This document shows positions 1 to 5,146 of a stretch of 5,167 bases of DNA, piece after piece. The position numbers and the translations under genes were made by a program. The DNA comes from JAFGXW01 sp964634385 (GTDB lineage: Bacteria > Bacillota_I > Bacilli_A > Izemoplasmatales > Izemoplasmataceae), in NCBI GenBank assembly GCA_964634385.1, contig CAZWIZ010000034.1, positions 1-5,167 of the forward strand. The letters are read 5' to 3'. Within the stretch, counting starts at the first letter, position 1; each line of letters starts with the position of its first letter. Under the pieces are notes generated by a model. It was not told where the DNA came from, ran no database searches, and saw only the letters and a list, made by a program, of their open reading frames with translations.

Positions 1-26
1 AACTAGATGACTTAATAAAATTTTAA
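1..26 (+). CDS. Possible 3' end of an upstream plus-strand gene
   Basis: Reading from base 3, the codons give LDDLIKF and then a TAA stop at 24-26, two bases before a terminator-like hairpin. The other two plus frames stop within the first ten bases. A coding end directly before a terminator is a common arrangement, but seven codons cannot identify a protein. The call rests only on the open frame and its position, and it could be non-coding. Confidence 0.35.
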
Positions 27-28
27 AC

Positions 29-55
29 AAAAAGCGCTATAAACGGCGCCTTTTT
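29..55. terminator. Probable bidirectional intrinsic terminator
   Basis: An A5-GCGC left arm (29-37) pairs with GCG-C-C-T5 (46-55), with one bulged C and an eight-base loop. A and T runs flank the GC core, so each strand shows a stem followed by T residues. Read leftward it would end the EIIB-like/DedA transcript, whose last stop is at 72-74. Read rightward it would end the gene running off the left edge. Confidence 0.65.
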
Positions 56-71
56 ATATACAGTAATACCG

Positions 72-695
72 TTATTTGTTTTTTCTTTTTTTATGAAAAT
101 TATATCCTCCCTGCAAAACATAATACAATACAAATAAAAGCATTCCAATAATGCTTGTTATTAACATGTACTCATTTAATTGACTAGAATTAATAGAAGT
201 AACTATAAAAGCAATTAAATATCCTCCAATTACATATCTAGGAAATCTTCCAATAAATCCAGAAATTACAAACTTTTTAAAATCCATTTTTGATATTCCT
301 GCAAGAAATACTACAATAGTATAAGGTATTGGAGTAAAAGCACCAATAGCGACTGCCATAACACCCCATTTATCAAATAACTTTCTCGCTTTTTCTAGAA
401 CTTCTTCACTTGAAAAATATCTTAAAATTGGATACCCTATTTTCATTCCGATTAAATATCCTACCATTGAAGAAACAACATTAAAAAATACTACATTAAT
501 TAAATATAAATACCAATGACTGGGATCTAATTGAATTAATGGATAATAAATCACTTCAATTGGAGGTAAGATTATTAAGACTTCAATAAAAGTATAAAAA
601 GCTAGTCCAAAATGACCTAGCTCTTCTAAAAATTCAATAATCGGATTTAAAAAGCTGAAAAACCCAGTAACTTCGTTTGCTAATAAATAAATCAT
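72..695 (-). CDS. DedA/VTT-family (YqaA-like) integral membrane protein
   Basis: This 207-residue polytopic membrane protein belongs to the DedA/VTT superfamily. Recognisable signatures are a conserved acidic residue before a proline pair (E38 and ILPP, 41-45), FTPIPY (120-125) followed by the glycine of LAGISKM, and GRFPRY (149-154). Several hydrophobic segments alternate with short loops, and the C-terminus is basic (HKKRKNK), suggesting a cytoplasmic tail. DedA proteins are re-entrant-loop membrane proteins linked to membrane homeostasis, and some members (B. subtilis UptA) move undecaprenyl phosphate across the membrane. The substrate here cannot be read from sequence, and YqaA-type members are less studied. 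I chose the ATG at 695, four bases after the stop of the preceding gene, which suggests translational coupling. A TTG at 716 would add seven residues and overlap the upstream gene. Both possible starts have weak ribosome sites. It is the second gene of a two-gene unit and points away from uppP. Confidence 0.85.
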   Translation of the reverse strand: MIYLLANEVTGFFSFLNPIIEFLEELGHFGLAFYTFIEVLIILPPIEVIYYPLIQLDPSHWYLYLINVVFFNVVSSMVGYLIGMKIGYPILRYFSSEEVLEKARKLFDKWGVMAVAIGAFTPIPYTIVVFLAGISKMDFKKFVISGFIGRFPRYVIGGYLIAFIVTSINSSQLNEYMLITSIIGMLLFVLYYVLQGGYNFHKKRKNK

Positions 696-699
696 CGCA

Positions 700-1047
700 T
701 CACTTACTTTCAACAAATTCTTTTATTGATTTATAAACACTTTCATTAATTTGACTAGATTCATTAACATAAAACTTAATCTTATCTCCAACAACAGTAA
801 TACCTGTTGCTCCTTTTATATACAAAGTTTTTGCATCAAACTTATTTATATCATTAAACTCTACTACAATTTTATTTCTAATATATTCAACTTTTTTTAC
901 ATTATCATTATCAAATAAAGGTAAAATATTAGATACATCAAAAAAGTTTTGTCTTTTGTTTTCCTTTTTATTAATCAATAAAACAATAATACCAATAATA
1001 GTAATTAAGACTGATCCAAACGCTATGTATATTAAATAATCATCCAT
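700..1047 (-). CDS. Membrane-anchored PTS EIIB-like protein lacking the catalytic Cys
   Basis: This 115-residue protein has one N-terminal membrane segment (about 4-26), a basic stretch (KKENKRQ, 27-33), then a soluble domain (about 38-115). The domain resembles the glucose-family PTS EIIB fold: an ILPLF helix, VKKVEYIRNKIVVEF (50-64) aligned to the strand-turn-strand that in active EIIB carries C-x-T-R-L-R, a D-x-x-K-x-D segment (66-71), and KGATGI-x-VVG (78-87) aligned to the conserved L-G-A-x-G-V. By this alignment the phosphorylated Cys is Ile56, the first Arg is Lys59 and the second Arg is Val61; the protein contains no cysteine at all. Sugar phosphotransfer therefore looks impossible, and a structural, sensory or protein-binding role is more likely (inference). 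The positive-inside rule puts the domain in the cytoplasm. The start is set by AAGAGGTG six bases upstream of the ATG; an in-frame GTG three codons earlier lies inside that ribosome site. The stop is TGA. The DedA gene follows four bases later. Confidence 0.7.
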   Translation of the reverse strand: MDDYLIYIAFGSVLITIIGIIVLLINKKENKRQNFFDVSNILPLFDNDNVKKVEYIRNKIVVEFNDINKFDAKTLYIKGATGITVVGDKIKFYVNESSQINESVYKSIKEFVESK

Positions 1048-1062
1048 TATTTTCACCTCTTA
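1048..1062. repeat. Left arm of a 15-bp inverted repeat between divergent genes
   Basis: The 15 bases are the exact reverse complement of those at 1124-1138. Each copy covers the ribosome site of its gene (AAGAGGTGAAAATA context). The arms are separated by 61 bases that hold the promoters of both genes. Confidence 0.9.
1054..1061 (-). promoter_or_regulatory. Ribosome binding site deciding the EIIB-like gene start
   Basis: On the minus strand this reads AAGAGGTG, six bases before the ATG at 1047. The upstream in-frame GTG (1056-1054) is part of this site and so is not the likely start. Confidence 0.8.
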
Positions 1063-1083
1063 ATACATTTTATCATATAACGT

Positions 1084-1112
1084 TTTATTTTGGAATATTA
1101 TTAGTATATAAT
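1084..1112 (+). promoter_or_regulatory. Candidate uppP promoter
   Basis: A consensus -10 box TATAAT lies at 1107-1112. Seventeen bases upstream is a weak -35, TTTATT (1084-1089), matching the consensus at three of six positions. Transcription would begin near 1119 and leave a short leader carrying the ribosome site. The minus-strand promoter of the EIIB-like/DedA unit must overlap this region; a TAAAAT or TATGAT on the minus strand around 1066-1076 could be its -10, but I see no good -35. Confidence 0.5.
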
Positions 1113-1123
1113 ATTGATAGATA

Positions 1124-1138
1124 TAAGAGGTGAAAATA
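1124..1138. repeat. Right arm of the 15-bp inverted repeat
   Basis: Exact reverse complement of 1048-1062. It contains AAGAGGTG (1125-1132), the uppP ribosome site, five bases before the ATG at 1138. Confidence 0.9.
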
Positions 1139-1962
1139 TGGATTTTATAGAGATAGTTAAAACTATTATTATAGGAATAGTTGAAGGCATCACGGAATGG
1201 TTACCAATAAGCAGTACGGGACATATGATTCTAGTTGATGAATGGATACACCTAAATGTTAGTGATTCATTTAGAGAAATGTTTTTAGTTGTTATTCAAC
1301 TTGGTGCTATCTTAGCTGTAGTTGTTTTATTTTTCAATAAATTAAATCCACTTTCATTTAAAAAAAGTAAAGAAGAAAAATTAAAAATTATGAATATTTG
1401 GTTAAAAGTTCTTATTGGTGTATTACCAGCTGCAATAATTGGATTATTATTTGATGATTTAATAAATAAATTATTTTATAATTACATAGTTGTTGCAAGC
1501 ATGCTTGTAATATATGGGATTTTATTTATAATTATTGAAAATAAAAATAAAAATAAATCTCCAGTAATAACTTCATTTGATGAACTATCATATAAAACCG
1601 CTTTTTTCATTGGAATGTTTCAAGTATTATCTTTAATTCCGGGAACTTCTAGATCAGGTGCTACAATATTAGGTGCCGTAATCCTTGGAACTTCTAGATA
1701 TATCGCTGCTGAATTTTCATTTTTCTTATCTATTCCAATAATGTTTGGAGCTAGTCTTCTCAAAATATATAAATTTGGATTTACATTTACTAATTCTGAA
1801 ATTATAACATTAATAATAGGCATGACTACAGCCTTTACTGTTTCAATTATTACAATCAATCTTTTTATTAACTACATTAAAAAACATAATTTTAAAATAT
1901 TTGGATGGTATCGAATTTGTTTAGGAATAATTGTTATTATATATTTCCTTATATCTTTATGA
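1138..1962 (+). CDS. uppP: Undecaprenyl-diphosphatase (BacA/UppP)
   Basis: This is a 274-residue polytopic membrane enzyme of the usual family length. It removes a phosphate from undecaprenyl diphosphate (EC 3.6.1.27) on the outer side of the cytoplasmic membrane, regenerating the lipid carrier used for cell-wall and other surface polymers; overexpression gives bacitracin resistance in other bacteria. Both family signatures are intact: EGITEWLPISSTGH (16-29), supplying E16, E20, S26 and H29, and PGTSRSG (168-174), supplying R172. These correspond to the E. coli catalytic residues around E17, E21, S27, H30 and R174. The start is the ATG preceded by AAGAGGTG; a TTG at 1114 would place that ribosome site inside the gene. 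It ends in TGA. No convincing terminator follows: the AT-only hairpin at 1984-1999 lacks a T run, so the downstream acetyltransferase may be partly cotranscribed. Confidence 0.96.
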   Translation: MDFIEIVKTIIIGIVEGITEWLPISSTGHMILVDEWIHLNVSDSFREMFLVVIQLGAILAVVVLFFNKLNPLSFKKSKEEKLKIMNIWLKVLIGVLPAAIIGLLFDDLINKLFYNYIVVASMLVIYGILFIIIENKNKNKSPVITSFDELSYKTAFFIGMFQVLSLIPGTSRSGATILGAVILGTSRYIAAEFSFFLSIPIMFGASLLKIYKFGFTFTNSEIITLIIGMTTAFTVSIITINLFINYIKKHNFKIFGWYRICLGIIVIIYFLISL

Positions 1963-1983
1963 TCTAATATAGCACTAGAACTT

Positions 1984-1999
1984 CTTTATAAATATAAAG
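1984..1999. repeat. Small AT-rich inverted repeat after uppP
   Basis: CTTTATA and TATAAAG form a 7-bp palindrome around two A bases. Neither strand has a T run placed to make it an intrinsic terminator, so it may be a weak RNA hairpin or chance in AT-rich DNA. Confidence 0.4.
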
Positions 2000-2059
2000 C
2001 AAAATAGAAAGATAATAAAAAATGTTTAAAATCATTAAAATCTTATACAAATATTATAC

Positions 2060-2065
2060 GAGGAG
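2060..2065 (+). promoter_or_regulatory. Ribosome binding site deciding the acetyltransferase start
   Basis: GAGGAG sits seven bases before the ATG at 2073. An in-frame ATG at 2022 has no such site and would add 17 lysine- and tyrosine-rich residues not expected in the GNAT fold. Confidence 0.8.
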
Positions 2066-2072
2066 TGATTTT

Positions 2073-2483
2073 ATGAAAGTTGTTATTGCTAAATCTCAAA
2101 AAGAAATCATTGATAATATGCTTGTCAGAGGTATTGTTTTTATAATTGAACAAAAAATAGATTGGGAATTAGAATATGATGGATTAGATGAAAAATGTAT
2201 CTTATTCACTGCATATATCGACGATTTAGCAGTTGGCGCAGCTAGGCTTTATGAAAACAAAGTTGGTCGTGTTGCAACTTTAAAGAAATATCGTAATCGA
2301 GGAATTGGGAAAAAGATTATGAAGGCTATTGAAATATACGCTAAAAATAATAGAATACCATATTTAGAATTACATGCTCAACTTTATGTTAAAGATTTTT
2401 ATGAACATCTTGGTTATTTAGTTAAAGGACAAATATTCCAAGAAGCGAATATTGATCATATACTAATGACTAAAAAATTATAA
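2073..2483 (+). CDS. GNAT family N-acetyltransferase, YjcF/ElaA type
   Basis: A 136-residue cytoplasmic protein comprising a single GNAT domain. The start (KVVIAKSQKEI), the EQKI-x(5)-E-x-DGLDE segment (26-40) and the end (FYEHLGY, 109-115, then FQEANIDHILM) follow the pattern of B. subtilis YjcF and the ElaA group. The acetyl-CoA pyrophosphate loop is RNRGIG (74-79), matching Q/R-x-x-G-x-G/A, followed by the helix KKIMKAIEIYA. Y110 in the FY pair sits where GNAT enzymes often carry the general-acid tyrosine. These enzymes move acetyl from acetyl-CoA to an amine, but the acceptor for this subgroup is not established and cannot be predicted here. The length is normal and the gene looks intact. 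It lies 110 bases after uppP, without a clear promoter of its own, and ends in a strong hairpin terminator. Confidence 0.88.
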   Translation: MKVVIAKSQKEIIDNMLVRGIVFIIEQKIDWELEYDGLDEKCILFTAYIDDLAVGAARLYENKVGRVATLKKYRNRGIGKKIMKAIEIYAKNNRIPYLELHAQLYVKDFYEHLGYLVKGQIFQEANIDHILMTKKL

Positions 2484-2491
2484 AAAGAAGA

Positions 2492-2528
2492 GAGAAATTA
2501 CTTTCTAAAGTAAATTTCTCATTTTTTT
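2492..2528 (+). terminator. Intrinsic terminator of the acetyltransferase gene
   Basis: GAGAAATTACTTT (2492-2504) pairs with AAAGTAAATTTCTC (2507-2520), with one bulged base and a small loop, followed by ATTTTTTT. It starts nine bases after the stop codon. On the minus strand the hairpin is followed by TCTTCTTTTT, so it may also stop leftward transcripts arriving from mgtE, which has no strong terminator closer to its stop. Confidence 0.85.
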
Positions 2529-2535
2529 ATAATTA

Positions 2536-2706
2536 TTATGCAATATCTTTCGGTACATTTGCATCACCTTTAGCATAAATTCCACTTATAGTTCCTTCTT
2601 GGTTCCCGTTTATGCATGATATAAAGTATAAGGCTTTTAGTTCAAGGAACAATCTATTAATATCCTTTAAAAAACTAATGAGGCTTATTAAATCGAGAAA
2701 ATAATA
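2536..2706 (-). pseudogene. Possible remnant of a thioredoxin-reductase-like flavoprotein
   Basis: This 168-bp stretch between mgtE and the acetyltransferase terminator is open in one minus-strand frame (56 codons) and ends in tandem TAA codons (2536-2538, 2533-2535). It has no ATG; the only usable start would be a TTG at 2652, poorly spaced from an AAAGGA. Its last third reads NGNQEGTISGIYAKGDANVP-KDIA, resembling the late FAD-binding motif of thioredoxin reductase, AhpF and related enzymes (T-x-x-x-G-I-Y/F-A-A-G-D, then a helix with Q-I-A). The upstream codons (leucine- and isoleucine-rich) are not recognisable and the rest of such an enzyme is absent. I infer a decayed gene end. The frame is in phase with mgtE, separated by its TAG. 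Chance similarity in an AT-rich spacer cannot be excluded. Nothing else is visible between the genes here. Confidence 0.35.
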
Positions 2707-4077
2707 CTATAAAGTATTTATAACTAATAGTATGGCTAAAGTAAAATAAATGCCAATTCCTAACAAATCGTTAATTACAGATACAAACGGTCCACTCGCT
2801 ATTGCTGGATCTATTTTAAATGAATTCATTATAATTGGCATTAACGCACCCATCAGAGTAGAAACTGTTAACCCTACAAAAATAGACAAACTTACAACTT
2901 TTGCGATTTTTAATGCATATATGTTATTCATTATTAATAAGAATATAAAAATTATTCCAAATAAGATTATCGCGAGTAAAAACCCATTTAATAACCCTGT
3001 ACCAGCTTCTCTTAATAAATGTTTTATAATACTTTTTTTATTATCAAATTCACCATCGTTTAATCCTCTAACTGTAACTGCTAAAGATTGCGTTCCTGAA
3101 TTTCCACCCATCCCAAGAATCATTGGCATAAATAAAGCGATTGTCGGAATTGTAGCTAAAACATCAGTATATTGAGCTATTAGTGTAGATGTCAAAAATC
3201 CAAGAAGACTCAAAATCAAAAGCCATGGCAGTCTTTTTTTCGCACTCATCCATACAGTTTCTGTATCAGCATGAATTTCCGCATTACTAATCGCAGCTAA
3301 TCGGGAATAATCTTCACTTGCTTCTTCTTCAATAATATCAACAATATCGTCGATTGTAATAATTCCTAACATTCTATTTAAAGAATCAACTACAGGTAAA
3401 CTTGTAAAATCATAATCAACAAAGATATCTGCGACATTTTCTTGATCCATTGAAGTATTTACACTAATAATACGGGTATTCATAATATCTTTTATTATTT
3501 GCCCTTTTCTTGCAAGAATCATTTCTCTTAAGGATAATGTTCCTTGTAAACAATCATCATCATCTATTACATACAATATATTAATACTTTCAGCATCTAC
3601 TGCTTGATCAATTAATTTTTTCATCGCTATTTCAACTGTATCGGTTTCCTGAATTTCTATAAATTCAGTATTCATTATTGATCCAGCTGTATCGTCTTCG
3701 TATTTTAAGAATTCTTTAATTTTATTTTGATGACTTTCATCCATTAATTTTAAATATACGGGAGTTGCAGAATCAGGTAAGGCTTGCATAATTTCTACTG
3801 CATCATCTATATCAAATTCTTGAATAATACCAATAATATATTTCGGTGTCATTTCATCAAATAATTTCAAAATATCTTCTTCATCTAAAAAGCTAATAAT
3901 ATTACTAATCTCTGCTCCAGTAAAATGTTTATATATCCTTTTTCGTTCTTCTTTTGATAATTCAAGTAATGTTTCACTAACTTCATAAGGATGAAATGCT
4001 AAAATTTGTTGTTTCATCAATTTTTCATCTTCAAGATTAAATGCCTTTTTTATTTCATCTATATAGAGATTTTCCAT
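2707..4077 (-). CDS. mgtE: Magnesium transporter MgtE
   Basis: A 456-residue Mg2+ channel/transporter of the cytoplasmic membrane, normal in length and complete. Domains in order: an N-terminal superhelical MgtE_N domain (about 15-125, with the conserved AFHPYEV at 27-33); two CBS domains (about 128-190, opening with DDTAGSIM, and about 195-255), which bind Mg2+ and gate the pore; a plug helix (about 255-275); and a five-helix membrane domain (about 282-455). The pore signatures are present: GMGGNSGTQ (322-330), DPAIASGP (423-430) and an aspartate near 437 (VINDLLG) at the position of the ion-selecting Asp432 of Thermus MgtE. The start is the ATG six bases after a perfect AGGAGGTG; an in-frame GTG three codons earlier is part of that site. 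The stop is TAG. It is transcribed alone, divergent from ppa. No long leader for a Mg2+ riboswitch is visible, so gating by the CBS domains is the likely control. Confidence 0.96.
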   Translation of the reverse strand: MENLYIDEIKKAFNLEDEKLMKQQILAFHPYEVSETLLELSKEERKRIYKHFTGAEISNIISFLDEEDILKLFDEMTPKYIIGIIQEFDIDDAVEIMQALPDSATPVYLKLMDESHQNKIKEFLKYEDDTAGSIMNTEFIEIQETDTVEIAMKKLIDQAVDAESINILYVIDDDDCLQGTLSLREMILARKGQIIKDIMNTRIISVNTSMDQENVADIFVDYDFTSLPVVDSLNRMLGIITIDDIVDIIEEEASEDYSRLAAISNAEIHADTETVWMSAKKRLPWLLILSLLGFLTSTLIAQYTDVLATIPTIALFMPMILGMGGNSGTQSLAVTVRGLNDGEFDNKKSIIKHLLREAGTGLLNGFLLAIILFGIIFIFLLIMNNIYALKIAKVVSLSIFVGLTVSTLMGALMPIIMNSFKIDPAIASGPFVSVINDLLGIGIYFTLAILLVINTL

Positions 4078-4083
4078 ATTATT

Positions 4084-4091
4084 CACCTCCT
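4084..4091 (-). promoter_or_regulatory. Consensus ribosome binding site of mgtE
   Basis: On the minus strand this reads AGGAGGTG, a perfect anti-Shine-Dalgarno match, six bases before the ATG at 4077. It overlaps the in-frame GTG (4086-4084) and so rules that codon out as the start. Confidence 0.85.
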
Positions 4092-4120
4092 AATTTTTCT
4101 ATATTAATTCTATCATAAAT

Positions 4121-4149
4121 ATAATTTCATATCTATCTTTTTTAGTAAA
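4121..4149 (-). promoter_or_regulatory. Weak candidate mgtE promoter
   Basis: On the minus strand TTTACT (4149-4144; four of six -35 positions) is followed after 17 bases by AATTAT (4126-4121; four of six -10 positions). Other AT-rich combinations in this region are nearly as good, so the exact boxes are uncertain. The -35 overlaps the cre-like sequence at 4144-4157. Confidence 0.3.
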
Positions 4150-4155
4150 CGCTTT

Positions 4156-4180
4156 TATATAACCTTTAATATGTTATATA
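4156..4180. repeat. 8-bp inverted repeat between mgtE and ppa
   Basis: TATATAAC (4156-4163) and GTTATATA (4173-4180) are perfect complements around a nine-base centre. The site lies just upstream of the best ppa promoter and behind the mgtE promoter, a position that would suit a regulator's operator. No T run follows, so it is not a terminator. Chance palindromes are common in AT-rich DNA. Confidence 0.45.
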
Positions 4181-4182
4181 TC

Positions 4183-4211
4183 TTGATTTGTATAATCTTT
4201 TAATATAAAAT
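4183..4211 (+). promoter_or_regulatory. Candidate ppa-osmC promoter
   Basis: TTGATT (4183-4188; four of six -35 positions) and TAAAAT (4206-4211; five of six -10 positions) are separated by 17 bases, with a predicted start near 4218. An alternative consensus TATAAT -10 lies at 4191-4196 but has no good -35. Confidence 0.5.
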
Positions 4212-4245
4212 AACAACGATATACAAATATGAAAGAAGGTACTAT

Positions 4246-4737
4246 ATGGAAAAGATCTTTGAAGCAGTTATTGAAATACCTATGGGGACAAAAAACAAAT
4301 ATGAAATTGATAAGTCAAAAAATCGTATTAAACTTGATAGAGTACTATATTCTCCTATGACTTACCCTGCAGAGTATGGATATTTAGAAGAAACACTAGC
4401 ACTTGATAATGATCCTTTAGATATTTTAGTTTTATCAACATCTAAGACATTCCCAGGATGCATTGTTGATGCTAGAATTGTCGGATACTTAGATGTTATT
4501 GATAATGGGGAACCAGATTCTAAAATTATTGCTGTAATGCATCATGATCCGCGTTTTTCTCATATTAATGAAATTAGAGATATTCAAGAACATACTTTAC
4601 GTGAAATTAAGCATTTCTTTAAAACATATAAAGATCTACAACAAAATAAAGTTGTAGAAGTATTTGATTTCCATGATAAAATTGACGCGCTTGAATTAAT
4701 TCAAGAATGTCAAAAAAGATATAAAAAAACGAAATAA
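4246..4737 (+). CDS. ppa: Inorganic pyrophosphatase, family I
   Basis: This 163-residue cytoplasmic enzyme hydrolyses pyrophosphate to two phosphates with Mg2+, pulling nucleotide and polymer synthesis forward. The family I active site is complete: EIP-x-G at 10-14, KYE (18-20), R32, YGY (44-46), the signature DNDPLD (54-59, with D54, D56 and D59), D86 and D91 in VIDNGEPDSK with K93, and YKDL (128-131). The spacing between D86 and D91 equals that between D97 and D102 of the E. coli enzyme. It is slightly shorter than the roughly 175 residues of E. coli Ppa, as is common in Gram-positives. The start is supported by GAAGGT six bases before the ATG. It is the first gene of a pair with the OsmC-family gene 13 bases downstream. 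Mg2+-dependent Ppa and the Mg2+ transporter MgtE are divergent neighbours, but no shared control is proven. Confidence 0.95.
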   Translation: MEKIFEAVIEIPMGTKNKYEIDKSKNRIKLDRVLYSPMTYPAEYGYLEETLALDNDPLDILVLSTSKTFPGCIVDARIVGYLDVIDNGEPDSKIIAVMHHDPRFSHINEIRDIQEHTLREIKHFFKTYKDLQQNKVVEVFDFHDKIDALELIQECQKRYKKTK

Positions 4738-4750
4738 TTAGGAGGATATA

Positions 4751-5146
4751 ATGTCTTATAATATAAAATCTGAATTTGGAAATAAAAATAACGGCACTAT
4801 TGAAAGTAAAAGTGGTAAAACAAAAGTTAGTTTTGACGGAAATGGACTTGCTCCTTATGAATTGTTTTTAGGAGGTTACGTTTCTTGTTTACATTCAACT
4901 TTTAAATCAATTACTGATAAAAAGAGAATTTATTTTGAAAGTGTAACTTATGATGTTACTGGAGTTAAACGTGAAGAAATTCCTACTCTAATTAAGGAAG
5001 TAACAACTATTATTACTTTTACCGGAATAAAAAAAGAAAAAGAAAAAGCCATCGAAAAATCAATGACTTTAGCTGAAAGATATTGTAGTATATCAGCATT
5101 ACTAAATACAGTTGCTGAAATGAAGTATGAAATAATTTTTAATTAG
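4751..5146 (+). CDS. OsmC/Ohr-family peroxiredoxin-like protein
   Basis: A 131-residue soluble protein of the OsmC superfamily, of usual length. Members with two cysteines reduce organic hydroperoxides through a thiol. Both expected cysteines are present: C46 in GGYVSCLHSTF (41-51), at the start of the central helix after the typical LAPYELFLGG, and C112 in ERYCSISALL (109-118). The sequence is closer to the general OsmC/YhfA-like group than to classical Ohr, so the peroxidase role and its substrate are inferred. An AGGAGGA ribosome site (4740-4746) lies four bases before the ATG, in the 13-base gap after ppa, which indicates cotranscription. The TAG stop is embedded in the terminator stem. 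No divergent OhrR-type regulator is visible in the window. Confidence 0.9.
   Translation: MSYNIKSEFGNKNNGTIESKSGKTKVSFDGNGLAPYELFLGGYVSCLHSTFKSITDKKRIYFESVTYDVTGVKREEIPTLIKEVTTIITFTGIKKEKEKAIEKSMTLAERYCSISALLNTVAEMKYEIIFN

Noticed and set aside
1620..1859. 79-codon open frame on the minus strand inside uppP
   Set aside because: It lies wholly opposite the conserved uppP active-site region, has no ribosome site and resembles no family; it is an antisense shadow.
1984..1999. Terminator for uppP
   Set aside because: The palindrome is AT-only and is followed by CAAAATAG rather than a T run.
2022..2072. Longer start for the acetyltransferase (ATG at 2022)
   Set aside because: The ATG at 2073 has a GAGGAG at good spacing and begins exactly where YjcF-type proteins begin.
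2536..2709. Read-through of the mgtE TAG into the in-phase 56-codon frame
   Set aside because: MgtE is already full length at the TAG, there is no sign of stop reassignment or recoding, and phase agreement has a one-in-three chance.
2750..3175. 141-codon open frame on the plus strand inside mgtE
   Set aside because: It is opposite the conserved MgtE membrane domain, and its proline- and asparagine-rich translation is typical of an antisense shadow.
4078..4245. Mg2+ riboswitch (M-box) upstream of mgtE
   Set aside because: The whole divergent spacer is about 168 bases, shared with the ppa promoter and nearly all A and T; I see no paired helices or anti-terminator/terminator pair typical of an M-box.
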